A stretch of 64,000 nt of DNA from Rugosimonospora africana (lineage in GTDB: Bacteria > Actinomycetota > Actinomycetes > Mycobacteriales > Micromonosporaceae): positions 79,758-143,757 of the forward strand of contig NZ_BONZ01000067.1 in the NCBI RefSeq assembly GCF_016862975.1, given 5' to 3'. The notes below the pieces were generated by a model. The model ran no database searches and had not been told where the DNA came from. It saw only the letters and a list, made by a program, of their open reading frames with translations. Positions 16,628 through 24,702 of this stretch are shown here, in pieces. Position 1 is the stretch's first letter. Each line of letters starts with the position of its first letter. Both the position numbers and the translations under genes were made by a program.

Positions 16628-17830
16628 TCAGCGCACGACGAGGGTGACGCCGTCCCGGGGCGGTACCAGTTCGCCGATCACCGGATAGCCGGGCACCTCA
16701 CCGGCGACCAGCAGGCCGCCCGACGTCTGCGCGTCGGCGAGCAGCAGCAGTTCGTCCTCGCCGGCCGTGCCGGCGCTCAGCCGGTGCCGCACCCAGTCCA
16801 GGTTGCGCCGGGTGCCACCGCTGACGTATCCGGCGGCCAGGGCGGCGCGGGCCCCGTCGAGGTACGGCACCGCCGCCGCGTCGATGACCGCCGTCACGCC
16901 GCTCGCCCGCGCCAGCTTGTGCAGGTGACCCAGTAGCCCGAAGCCGGTCACGTCGGTGGCGCACGACGCCCCGCCGGCCAGCGCGGCCCGGGCCGCGTCC
17001 CGGTTGAGTGTCGTCATCGCGTCGACCGCCTGCGGGAACACCTCAGCGGTCGCCTTGTGCCGGCTGTTGAGCACACCGATGCCGAGCGGCTTGGTGAGCG
17101 TCAGCGGCAGGCCCGGGCGCCCGGCGTCGTTGCGCAGGAGCCGCCGCGGGTCGGCGACACCGGTGACCGCCATGCCGTACTTGGGCTCCGGGTCGTCGAC
17201 GCTGTGCCCACCGGCGACGTGGCACCCCGCCTCGCGAGCCACGTCGAGGCCGCCGCGCAGGACCTGCGCGGCGAGGTCGAGCGGCAGCACCTCCCTCGGC
17301 CACGCCAGGAGGTTGACGGCGACCAGCGGCGTGCCGCCCATCGCGTACACGTCGGACAGCGCGTTGGCTGCGGCGATACGACCCCAGTCGTAGGCGTCGT
17401 CGACCACGGGCGTGAAGAAGTCGGCGGTCGCCACGATCGCGGTGCCGTCCGTGGTGCGCACCACGGCGGCGTCGTCGCCGTCGTCCAGCCCGACGATCAG
17501 GTCGCCGATCGGGCCGGACGGGCCACCGGACAGGCTGCTGGACGGGTCGCTGGACGGGTCGCTGGACGGGCGACTGGTCGGGGCACCGATGGGGTCGCCG
17601 GCCGGGCCACGGGTCGGGCCACGGGTCGGGCCACCGGTCGGGATCGCCGTGCGGCCCGAGACACCCCGGACGGCGCGGCCCGAGACGTCCCGGGCCGGAT
17701 CGGCCGAGGCGCCGACCAGGCCGGAAACCATCGCCTCCAGCTCGCCCGGTGGGATCTTGCAGGCGCAGCCGCCGCCGTGCGCGTGCTGGGTCAGCCGGTA
17801 CCGCGTGATCGTCTGCGTTAGGTCTTTCAC
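16628..17830 (-). CDS. selD: Selenide, water dikinase (selenophosphate synthetase)
   Basis: This enzyme makes selenophosphate from selenide and ATP, the selenium donor for tRNA-Sec. The catalytic loop HAHGGGCACKIPPGEL carries Cys22 and Lys25, equivalent to the essential Cys and Lys of E. coli SelD; it is the Cys form, not a selenoprotein. DDGDDAAVV is the ATP/metal motif. The 400-residue length exceeds the usual 330-350 because of a low-complexity Gly/Pro/Ser/Thr insert at about residues 44-106 (PTRGPTRGPAGD, SSDPSSDPSSS), coded by 15-bp DNA repeats at 17510-17660. I chose GTG at 17830, which has GGGAG seven bases upstream and leads into the family N terminus. It is divergent from selC and selA. 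Confidence 0.93.
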   Translation of the reverse strand: MKDLTQTITRYRLTQHAHGGGCACKIPPGELEAMVSGLVGASADPARDVSGRAVRGVSGRTAIPTGGPTRGPTRGPAGDPIGAPTSRPSSDPSSDPSSSLSGGPSGPIGDLIVGLDDGDDAAVVRTTDGTAIVATADFFTPVVDDAYDWGRIAAANALSDVYAMGGTPLVAVNLLAWPREVLPLDLAAQVLRGGLDVAREAGCHVAGGHSVDDPEPKYGMAVTGVADPRRLLRNDAGRPGLPLTLTKPLGIGVLNSRHKATAEVFPQAVDAMTTLNRDAARAALAGGASCATDVTGFGLLGHLHKLARASGVTAVIDAAAVPYLDGARAALAAGYVSGGTRRNLDWVRHRLSAGTAGEDELLLLADAQTSGGLLVAGEVPGYPVIGELVPPRDGVTLVVR

Positions 17831-17832
17831 CT

Positions 17833-17892
17833 GTATGTCTCCCACCCGCACGCCTCTCACCAGCACGCCTCCCCTCTGCACGCCTCCCACCT
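17833..17892. repeat. 15-bp tandem array forming the selD leader
   Basis: Four 15-bp units (17833, 17848, 17863, 17878), three of them beginning GCACGCCTC, lie directly upstream of the selD start. On the selD strand each unit carries a GGGAG- or GAGAG-type Shine-Dalgarno-like core, and the one nearest the gene serves as its ribosome binding site. The units keep frame. Confidence 0.8.
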
Positions 17893-17939
17893 GTCGGATA
17901 TTAGCCGGAATGAGATATACGTGCGGGTAGGGTGCTTTC

Positions 17940-18035
17940 GGAGGCGTTCGGGCGGCTGGTGCGCTCCACGGTCTTCAAAACCGATGTGGCCCGGGATCCG
18001 GGCCAGGCGGGTTCGATTCCCGTCCGCCTCCGCCA
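17940..18035 (+). tRNA. selC: tRNA-Sec (anticodon UCA)
   Basis: A 96-nt gene including the encoded CCA. The acceptor arms GGAGGCG (17940-17946) and CGCCTCC (18025-18031) pair, with discriminator G18032 and CCA 18033-18035. The anticodon loop CTTCAAA has TCA at 17975-17977, flanked by the stem CGGT/ACCG. The long variable arm TGGCCCG..CGGGCCA and T-arm GGCGGG-TTCGATT-CCCGTC are typical of selenocysteine tRNA. It lies between selD and selA, 55 bp before the selA start. Confidence 0.96.
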
Positions 18036-18090
18036 GACAACTACCGCCACACAGCTACCGCCACACAGCTCGCCGTTCCGGGAGGTCAGC

Positions 18091-19380
18091 GTGGACCCGC
18101 GCCGGCGCGTACCGCGTACCGATGCCGTCCTCGCCGACGCGCGCCTGGTCGCGGCCGCCGCCACGTTGGGCGCCGGGCAGGTCAAGGCCGCGGTCACCGC
18201 GGCGCAGGACCGGGCCCGCCGGGGCGAGATCACGCCCGAGGCCGTCGCGGACAGCGCGGTGGCGGCGTTGCCGGGACTGTGCGCGAGCCTGCGTCCGGTG
18301 ATCAACGCGACCGGCGTCGTGCTGCACACCAACCTCGGCCGCGCGCCGCTGTCCGCGGCGGCGGTCGACGCGCTGGTCGCGGCGGCCGGGCACACCGACG
18401 TCGAACTGGACCTCGCGACCGGCCGGCGGGCGCGCCGGGGGCGGGGCACCATCCAGGCGCTGCGCGCGGCGGTACCCGAGGCTGCCGCCGTTCACGTCGT
18501 CAACAACGGCGCCGCCGCGCTCGTACTCGCCGCGACCGCGCTCGCCGCCGGCCGGGAGATCGTCGTCAGCCGAGGCGAGCTGGTCGAGATCGGCGACGGG
18601 TTCCGGCTGCCGGACCTGCTGGAGTCGACCGGCGCCCGGTTGCGCGAGGTCGGTACGACCAACCGGAGCGCGCTGGCCGATTACGCGGCGGCGGTCGGCC
18701 CGGACACGGGCTTCGTCCTCAAGGTGCACCCGTCCAATTTCGTCATCAGCGGCTTCACCGCCAGCGTTCCGGTCGCCGACCTGGCCACGCTGGGCGTGCC
18801 GGTGGTCGTGGACATCGGCTCCGGACTGCTGGCCGCCGACCCGCTGCTGCCCGGCGAGCCGGACGCCGCGTCGACCCTGCGAGCCGGGGCGGCACTGGTG
18901 ACGGCGAGCGGCGACAAGCTGCTCGGCGGACCGCAGGCCGGCCTCCTGCTCGGCGACGCCGAGCTGGTGGAGCGCCTGCGCCGGCATCCGCTCGCCCGCG
19001 CGTTGCGGGTCGACAAGCTCACGCTCGCCGCCCTCGAAGCCACGCTCCGCGGACCCCGCTCCCCCACCTGGGCCGCCCTGCGCGCCGATCCGGCGACCCT
19101 GCGGGTACGCGTGAAGGAGCTGTGCCGGGTGCTGGGTGACCTCGACGCGGAAATCGTCGCGTCGGCGGCTGTGGTGGGTGGCGGCGGCGCACCCGGGCTG
19201 GAACTCGACTCCTGGGCGCTGTCGCTGCCGGAGCGCCTGGCCGCCCCGTTGCGCTCGGGCGACCCGCCCGTCGTCGGCCGGATCGAGCGGGGCCGGTTGC
19301 TACTCGACCCGCGGTGCGTACCGGCGGAGTTGGACGCCGTACTGGCCTCGGCGGTACGGCGGGCAGCCACGTGCACGTGA
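18091..19380 (+). CDS. selA: L-seryl-tRNA(Sec) selenium transferase
   Basis: This PLP enzyme converts Ser-tRNA-Sec to Sec-tRNA-Sec with selenophosphate. The 429-residue product has the family N terminus (LPGLCASLRPVINATGVVLHTNLGRAPLS), the VNNGAAALVLA cofactor-binding region, EIGDGFRLPDLLESTGARLREVGTTNR, and PLP lysine Lys276 in ASGDKLLGGPQAG. GTG at 18091 has GGAGGT four bases upstream. Its stop overlaps the selB start, so selA and selB are translationally coupled and probably co-transcribed with selC. Confidence 0.95.
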   Translation: MDPRRRVPRTDAVLADARLVAAAATLGAGQVKAAVTAAQDRARRGEITPEAVADSAVAALPGLCASLRPVINATGVVLHTNLGRAPLSAAAVDALVAAAGHTDVELDLATGRRARRGRGTIQALRAAVPEAAAVHVVNNGAAALVLAATALAAGREIVVSRGELVEIGDGFRLPDLLESTGARLREVGTTNRSALADYAAAVGPDTGFVLKVHPSNFVISGFTASVPVADLATLGVPVVVDIGSGLLAADPLLPGEPDAASTLRAGAALVTASGDKLLGGPQAGLLLGDAELVERLRRHPLARALRVDKLTLAALEATLRGPRSPTWAALRADPATLRVRVKELCRVLGDLDAEIVASAAVVGGGGAPGLELDSWALSLPERLAAPLRSGDPPVVGRIERGRLLLDPRCVPAELDAVLASAVRRAATCT

Positions 19381-21329
19381 TCGCGACGGCGGGTCACGTC
19401 GACCACGGCAAGTCCACACTGATCCGGGCCCTGACCGGGATGGAGCCCGACCGGTGGGCCGAGGAAAGGCGACGCGGCATGACCATCGACCTCGGCTTCG
19501 CCTGGACCACGCTCACGTCGGGCGAACCGGTGGCGTTCGTGGACGTGCCGGGTCACGAGCGGTTCGTGCCCAACATGCTGGCCGGCGTCGGCCCGGTACC
19601 CGCGGCGCTGTTCGTGGTGGCGGCCGACGAGGGCTGGATGCCCCAGTCGGCGGAGCACCTCGCCGCGCTCGACGCCCTCGGGGTGGCGCACGGGCTGCTC
19701 GTGCTCACCCGGTGCGACCTGTCCGATCCGGCGCGGGCGGCAGCCCAGGCGCGGGCCGAGTTCGCCGGAACGTCGCTGAGCGGTGTCGAGACCGTGGCGG
19801 TCAGCGCCGCGACCGGCGCCGGGCTGGATGACCTGCGGGCGGCGCTCGACCGGCTGGCCACGTGGCTGCCGGTACCCGACCGGTCGGCTCCGGTTCGGCT
19901 GTGGGTCGACCGGTCGTTCGCCATCCGGGGTAGCGGCACCGTGGTCACCGGTACCCTCGGCGCCGGGCGGCTGCGCACGGGCGACGAGTTGGAACTTGTC
20001 GGCGCTTCGGTGCCAGACGCGCCGGGCCGGGGCGGTCGGACGACTGGTCTGGGTCGTGGCGCGGCGCCAGACGGACCGAGCCGGACCGGTCGCAAGGTTC
20101 GGGTACGCGGCCTGCAGGCGCTCGGCACCCCGGCGTCGGAGGTGAACGCCGTCGCCCGGGTCGCGGTAAACCTGCGCGGCGTCGACCGGGACGGAGTACG
20201 CCGCGGACACGCCCTCGTCACGCCGGGCCGGTTCCACCTCACCGCTCTCGTGGACGTGCGGCTGTCCGGCGATCCGGTGTCCTCGTTGCCGGCGGAGGTG
20301 ACCCTTCACCTCGGCTCGGCGGCCGTCACCGCCCGGGTACGGCCGCTGGGCGCCGACACCGCCCGGCTGCGGCTGGCCGCGGCGCTCCCGTTGCGGGTCG
20401 GCGACCGGGCGCTGCTGCGCGATCCCGGCCGCCACCACCCCGGCACCCACGATCCCGGCATCCACGATCCCGGCCGTCATCGCGTGGCCGGTGGCGCGGT
20501 GGTCCTCGACGTGGACCCGCCACCCCTGCGGCGCCGTGGCGCGGCAGCCGCCCGCGCGGTCACACTGTCCACACTGGACGGTACCGCGTCCGAACGGGAC
20601 GCCCTGCGCCGGCGGGGCCTGGCGCGCCGGGAAGACCTCGAGCGGATGGGCATCGCCGTGTCCGCCACGCCGGTGGCCGGCGACTGGCTGGCCGACCCGG
20701 AGCACTGGGCCGCGCTGCGCGACCGCCTCGCCGAGCAGGTCGCCCGCCACGCAAGGGAGCATCCGCTCGATCCCGGCATGCCGGTCGAGGCGCTGCGGCA
20801 CGCCCTGGGACTGCCCGACCGCGCCCTGGTGGACGCGCTCGTGGCGCCGCCGCTGTTCGCCCGTGACGGTCGGATCGTCGTCGCCGGGCAGGACGGGGTG
20901 CTGCCCGAGCCCGTCGCCCGGGCGGTCGCCCGGCTTCGTGCCGACCTGCGCAGTGAGCCGTTCCGCGCTCCGGACGCGGGCCGGCTCGCCGCGCTCGGGC
21001 TCGGCCCGCGGGAGTTGGCCGCGGCGGTACGCGCCGACGCTCTGCTGCGCATCGCGGACGGCGTCGTGCTGCTGCCCGACGCGCCGGAGGAGGCGATGAC
21101 GGTACTGTCCCGGCTGCCTCAACCGTTCGCCCTCACCGATGCCCGGCAGGCGCTGGCCACCACCCGGCGGGTCGCCGTACCACTGCTGGAGATGCTCGAC
21201 CGCCGTGGCGCGACCCACCGCCTGCCCGACGGCCGCCGCCGGATCGGTCGGTCCTCCACTGTGGACGGTGTCGCGGGGGCGCCTACCCTTCCGTCTTCCG
21301 GGTCAGCAGCTCGCGCACGACGGCGGTGA
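19371..21329 (+). CDS. selB: Selenocysteine-specific elongation factor
   Basis: This GTPase delivers Sec-tRNA-Sec to UGA codons marked by a SECIS. The 652-residue protein has G1 GHVDHGKS (8-15), a G2/G3 region with GMTIDLGFAW and DVPGHE, and T-R-C-D in the G4 position, then EF-Tu-like barrels and C-terminal winged helices (from about residue 430: GLARREDLERMGIAVSATPVAGDWL) that bind the SECIS. GTG at 19371 gives the typical MHVIATAGHVDHGKST; GTG at 19377 is an alternative. A small insert (HHPGTHDPGIHDPGRH) around residue 350 comes from 15-bp repeats. The 3' end overlaps the convergent kinase gene by 47 bp. Confidence 0.95.
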   Translation: MHVIATAGHVDHGKSTLIRALTGMEPDRWAEERRRGMTIDLGFAWTTLTSGEPVAFVDVPGHERFVPNMLAGVGPVPAALFVVAADEGWMPQSAEHLAALDALGVAHGLLVLTRCDLSDPARAAAQARAEFAGTSLSGVETVAVSAATGAGLDDLRAALDRLATWLPVPDRSAPVRLWVDRSFAIRGSGTVVTGTLGAGRLRTGDELELVGASVPDAPGRGGRTTGLGRGAAPDGPSRTGRKVRVRGLQALGTPASEVNAVARVAVNLRGVDRDGVRRGHALVTPGRFHLTALVDVRLSGDPVSSLPAEVTLHLGSAAVTARVRPLGADTARLRLAAALPLRVGDRALLRDPGRHHPGTHDPGIHDPGRHRVAGGAVVLDVDPPPLRRRGAAAARAVTLSTLDGTASERDALRRRGLARREDLERMGIAVSATPVAGDWLADPEHWAALRDRLAEQVARHAREHPLDPGMPVEALRHALGLPDRALVDALVAPPLFARDGRIVVAGQDGVLPEPVARAVARLRADLRSEPFRAPDAGRLAALGLGPRELAAAVRADALLRIADGVVLLPDAPEEAMTVLSRLPQPFALTDARQALATTRRVAVPLLEMLDRRGATHRLPDGRRRIGRSSTVDGVAGAPTLPSSGSAARARRR

Positions 21330-21807
21330 TCTCAACCTCGGTAGACGTGTCCACACGCACCACCTCCCCGATGCCCAACGGCTCGGCACGAGCCGCCCAG
21401 TCGTCCCACGAGGTGGCCAGGTGGCGTGCGTCCTCGTACATCGAATGCCTGACCCGAGCGGCGTACCGGCCTCGGGCGACCTCGGCCGGTACCTCGCACC
21501 ACACCTCCACCAGCGCGGGCTCGCCGCACCGGCGCCAAGCGGCCGTCGTGAACGCCAGATCGCGTGGCCGGAACCACCACGACTCCAGCAGGACTGTGCC
21601 CGCGATGCCGGCGGTCAAGCTCCACGCCGCCTCCATGGCGATGGCGCCGAGGCCATCCGGCCTAGCGGTGGGCACCGCCGACAACAGCGCTTCCTTCAGG
21701 GCGTCCTTCGATATCACCGGTACGTTCAGAGCGGGACCCAGGCGAGTCGCGAGGGTGGTCTTTCCCGATCCGGGCAGCCCGTTTACGAGGATGACGCGTT
21801 CCGCCAT
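21283..21807 (-). CDS. P-loop kinase-like AAA family ATPase
   Basis: A 174-residue P-loop protein: VILVNGLPGSGKTTLATRL is the Walker A segment, followed by VISKDALKEALL as in zeta-toxin/gluconate-kinase/chloramphenicol phosphotransferase-type small-molecule kinases. A lid-type segment EVPAEVARGRYAARVRH is also visible. The substrate is unknown. It converges on and slightly overlaps selB; no functional link to selenium is implied. Confidence 0.8.
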   Translation of the reverse strand: MAERVILVNGLPGSGKTTLATRLGPALNVPVISKDALKEALLSAVPTARPDGLGAIAMEAAWSLTAGIAGTVLLESWWFRPRDLAFTTAAWRRCGEPALVEVWCEVPAEVARGRYAARVRHSMYEDARHLATSWDDWAARAEPLGIGEVVRVDTSTEVEITAVVRELLTRKTEG

Positions 21808-21857
21808 CCGACCATGATCGCATTACCGACCGGCCTTCGCCTCGGCCGGATGGCGAT

Positions 21858-22424
21858 TCAGATCCTCGAGAGGTCGATGGTGACCGGGAACGGCGCGGTC
21901 GCCTTCACCAACCCGGTGAAGACCTCGGCATCGCGGTATTTCACACTCGCCATGTCGAGGACGTAGGTGTGGACGATCGGCATGCCGGTGAGCGCCTGCT
22001 CGATCCGCCAGTAAAACTGGATGCCCGCCTTGGCGTATTGATCAAGCTTGACAACGCGGTCGGTGGTCTCGGATCCGGGGGAAACAACCTCGGCAACCAT
22101 GAGAACGTGCTCCGGCCGGGTGGGTGTGATGTCCAGCGTGTCCGCCCGATAGACGATCACATCAGGACGCCGGTTGAGTAGCGGTACATCCTGAAGCCTG
22201 AGGTCAAAGTCGACGTCGGCATTCCACCCGTCACCGGCTGCCGCTTCCAGGGCAACCGCGAGCGTCTTCGCGATCCGGTTGTGTCGCTTGGACGGGCTTG
22301 GGCTCACCACAACCATCCCATCCACGATCTCGACCCCGGCAGACTGCTCCGCGGACCACGAGTCATACTGCTCGGCGGTCACCAGTTCATGCATCCATGC
22401 GGGTGCAACAGCTTCCGCGGTCAT
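21858..22424 (-). CDS. Uma2-family (DUF820) restriction-endonuclease-like protein
   Basis: A 188-residue protein of the PD-(D/E)XK superfamily. Characteristic segments are AEQYDSWSAEQSAGVEIVDGMVVVSPSPSKRHNRI, RRPDVIVYRAD, and the catalytic strand VLMVAEVVSPGSETTDRVVKLDQYAKAGIQFYWRIE, with the E-V-x-S-P and following K of the active site. ATG at 22424 has GGGGA upstream. These proteins are abundant in actinomycetes and cyanobacteria and have no clear cellular role. Confidence 0.85.
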   Translation of the reverse strand: MTAEAVAPAWMHELVTAEQYDSWSAEQSAGVEIVDGMVVVSPSPSKRHNRIAKTLAVALEAAAGDGWNADVDFDLRLQDVPLLNRRPDVIVYRADTLDITPTRPEHVLMVAEVVSPGSETTDRVVKLDQYAKAGIQFYWRIEQALTGMPIVHTYVLDMASVKYRDAEVFTGLVKATAPFPVTIDLSRI

Positions 22425-22550
22425 CGCCACATCCCCAGCAAAATAGATCGTGGGGCCCCCTGTGCCGCCACGACGCACATCGTACCGGGCCTGCCCCGCT
22501 CAGGCGTACGAACCGGACGCACCACACAATCCGCCCGGCACGTGAGTTGG

Positions 22551-23483
22551 TCAGTTGTCACTGTGGCCACGACTGCCGGAGGTCCGTGGCGGCCGGAGCC
22601 GCTTCTCGAACCAGTGGTGGGCGTAATGCTCGGTGTTGTACCGCTCGATCTCGCGGTAGCCGGCCGAGCGATACATGGCGATCGCCTCGGTCAGGTTGCG
22701 GTTCGTGTCCAGCCGTATGGCGGTCCAGCCTCGTTCGGCGGCATACTCTTCCAGCTCGCCGAGCATCCGCCGGCCGACCCCGAGCCCGCGTACCGTGTCG
22801 GCGACCCAGACCCGCTTGATCTCGGCCGGCGTCCCGGGGTGGAGCTTGACCGCGCCGCAACCGACGGGTTCGGAGTTGAGAGTGGCGAGCAAGAACACAC
22901 CCGCCGGCGGGATGAGCTGTTCATCGCGGACCGGTGTGCTCAGCGCGGGATCGAACCCGTCGTCGAACCGCCGCGCGACGTCGCGCGCATAGGCCCGCAG
23001 GCACGCACGCGCCCGCGGATCGTTCGGCGAGCACGGCTCGATCACCACCATCGACGCGACGAGCAGCCGCTCGACCTCGGCCATCGCCGAAGTGAGCCGC
23101 TGCCGGCGCTGCGCGGTGAGCGGTTCGAGGATCGACCAGGCGAGTTCGTCGGAGCGCTTGTCCAGCTCAGTCCACTCCGCCCGGCCGGACTCGGTCAGCG
23201 CGGCCACCCTCACCCTCCCGTCGCCGCCGAGCTGGTCGTCCGGCCCGACGGTGACGAGCCCGTCGTTCTCGAGGTTGCGCAGCAACCGGCTCAGGTACCC
23301 CGAGTCCAGCCCGAGCCGAGCGCGCACCGCGGCGACCTCGGCACCGTCGGGGCCGATTTCCCACAGCAGGCGTGCCTGCGCGAGGGGGCGACCGCGGGCC
23401 ATGTACTCGTCGTCGAGCGCACCCACGCGTTGGGTGACCGTCCGGTTGAACCGCCGTACCGAGGCGACAAGGTCCGAATGCAT
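22551..23483 (-). CDS. MarR regulator fused to GNAT acetyltransferase
   Basis: A 310-residue two-domain protein. Residues 1-140 form a MarR-type winged helix (LVASVRRFNRTVTQRVGAL, then LGLDSGYLSRLLRNLENDGLVTV and the wing region GGDGRVRVAALTESGRAEW). Residues 150-300 form a GNAT domain with RVWVADTVRGLGVGRRMLGELEEYAAERGW and NLTEAIAMYRSAGYREIERYN. The fused architecture is known in bacteria. A perfect MarR-style palindrome lies three bases upstream of the ATG, which argues for autorepression. It lies downstream of the formate dehydrogenase operon on the same strand, with 136 bp between. Confidence 0.9.
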   Translation of the reverse strand: MHSDLVASVRRFNRTVTQRVGALDDEYMARGRPLAQARLLWEIGPDGAEVAAVRARLGLDSGYLSRLLRNLENDGLVTVGPDDQLGGDGRVRVAALTESGRAEWTELDKRSDELAWSILEPLTAQRRQRLTSAMAEVERLLVASMVVIEPCSPNDPRARACLRAYARDVARRFDDGFDPALSTPVRDEQLIPPAGVFLLATLNSEPVGCGAVKLHPGTPAEIKRVWVADTVRGLGVGRRMLGELEEYAAERGWTAIRLDTNRNLTEAIAMYRSAGYREIERYNTEHYAHHWFEKRLRPPRTSGSRGHSDN

Positions 23484-23485
23484 AA

Positions 23486-23501
23486 CCTGACTTTAGTCAG
23501 G
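23486..23501 (-). promoter_or_regulatory. MarR-type operator
   Basis: CCTGACT-TT-AGTCAGG, a perfect 7-bp inverted repeat with a 2-bp centre, ends three bases before the ATG of the MarR-GNAT gene. MarR proteins bind palindromes of this kind (TTGACT-like half sites), so this is a likely autoregulatory site that would also block ribosome access or initiation. Confidence 0.75.
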
Positions 23502-23619
23502 CATCATGCCGTCTCGTCAAGCGCCCCCGTCAAGCGCCCCTCGTGACGCTCTCGCGGCCGGGAGGACCGACACGAAGGTGGTTCGTGGCAAGTCACGAGG
23601 GTGTGGCCGGTCCGCCGGG

Positions 23620-24702
23620 TCAACGTGCCCCGGTCGATTCCTCGACGCGTTGCCGCTGCGGTACCACCGTGTATTTCGGGTCCTTCGCCGACGCGACCCC
23701 GCCCTCGAAGACGCCGAAGCGGGTCAGCGCCGCCGCGGCCACCAGAGCGGCGCCCGACAACGCCGAGACCAGCCGGCTGCGCCGGCCCAGCACCGCTCCC
23801 GCCGCGCCGGCCACCGTCAGGCCACGCGCCGCCCGCAGCAGGCGCCCGGCGCGCCCCTGCCGGTACGGCTCGCTGACAATCCCCATCGCGTTCTCCACGC
23901 GATGCGACGCCACCAACTCCATCGCCGCCCCGGCCACCGCGAGCCGGCTGGCCGGACCGGTCTCGGCCAGCGGTGCCGCGAGCAGCGCGACACCCGAGGC
24001 ACTGGCCAGCGCGCTGCCCGCGAAGACGAAGGGCAGTTGCGGGTACGCCTCGTGCCAGGACGGTACCGCGGTGTCGGCGATCAGTACGGCGGTGTACGTG
24101 GCGACCGCGGGCGCCACCGCCGCGGCCAGGTACCCGGCGGTGGTACCGGCCACCGGGAGCGCGCGGCGAGCCAGCCCGAGTACGCCGCGCCGGGGAAGCG
24201 CCGGCGCCACCTCGGCGACCGCGGCGATCCCGGACGCCGGGCCGAACAGGGCCAGGATCCAGGTGCCCATCGACATCGGCGAGGTCGGCTTGGCTATCCG
24301 GAGCATGTGGTGGAACCGGTTCGGGCGCCCGAGGTCGTGGATCAGGAAGTAGGTGCTGGCGCCCATCGCGGCCAGGGACGCCAGCCGGGTCGCGCGGCGC
24401 ATCGCCGGCCGGCCGGTCAGGTCGGCTCCGGCGGCGAGCATCGACGAGCCGGCCGCGAGGCCACCAGTGAAGAAGTACGCGGGGATGTCGCGCTTCCACA
24501 CCGGCGCCTTGAGGATCGGCCGGCCGTAGTAGGAGCGGAACTCCCGGCCCGGCTCGTCCGCCGGCGGCCCGTCGCCCCGGCCGCGCCGCGCCTGGTACTC
24601 CCGGAAGCGGACGCCCACCGGCAACCGCCCGCCCGACTCCTGGCCGGCGTGACCGCCTGGCTCCCGGCCGGCGTGACCGCCGTCCGTCTCCCCCGCGCTC
24701 AC
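23620..24702 (-). CDS. Formate dehydrogenase membrane subunit, NrfD/PsrC family
   Basis: A 360-residue polytopic membrane protein. The core begins FRSYYGRPILKAPVWKRDIPAYFFTGGLAAGSSMLAAGADL, and has LIHDLGRPNRFHHMLRIAKPTSPMSMGTWILALFGPASG, both classic for NrfD-like quinol-reactive subunits, with about eight helices. GTG at 24702 overlaps the FeS-subunit stop (GTGA). The N-terminal 25 residues are low complexity (GGHAGREPGGHAGQESGG). It replaces the cytochrome b gamma subunit of E. coli FdnI and would anchor the enzyme and exchange electrons with menaquinone. Confidence 0.85.
   Translation of the reverse strand: MSAGETDGGHAGREPGGHAGQESGGRLPVGVRFREYQARRGRGDGPPADEPGREFRSYYGRPILKAPVWKRDIPAYFFTGGLAAGSSMLAAGADLTGRPAMRRATRLASLAAMGASTYFLIHDLGRPNRFHHMLRIAKPTSPMSMGTWILALFGPASGIAAVAEVAPALPRRGVLGLARRALPVAGTTAGYLAAAVAPAVATYTAVLIADTAVPSWHEAYPQLPFVFAGSALASASGVALLAAPLAETGPASRLAVAGAAMELVASHRVENAMGIVSEPYRQGRAGRLLRAARGLTVAGAAGAVLGRRSRLVSALSGAALVAAAALTRFGVFEGGVASAKDPKYTVVPQRQRVEESTGAR

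Noticed and set aside
18681..21218. An 845-residue open frame antisense to selA/selB
   Set aside because: Same reason; selA and selB have full motif sets and ribosome binding sites.
22281..23546. A 421-residue open frame antisense to the Uma2 and MarR-GNAT genes
   Set aside because: It covers two well-supported genes and lacks any protein signature.
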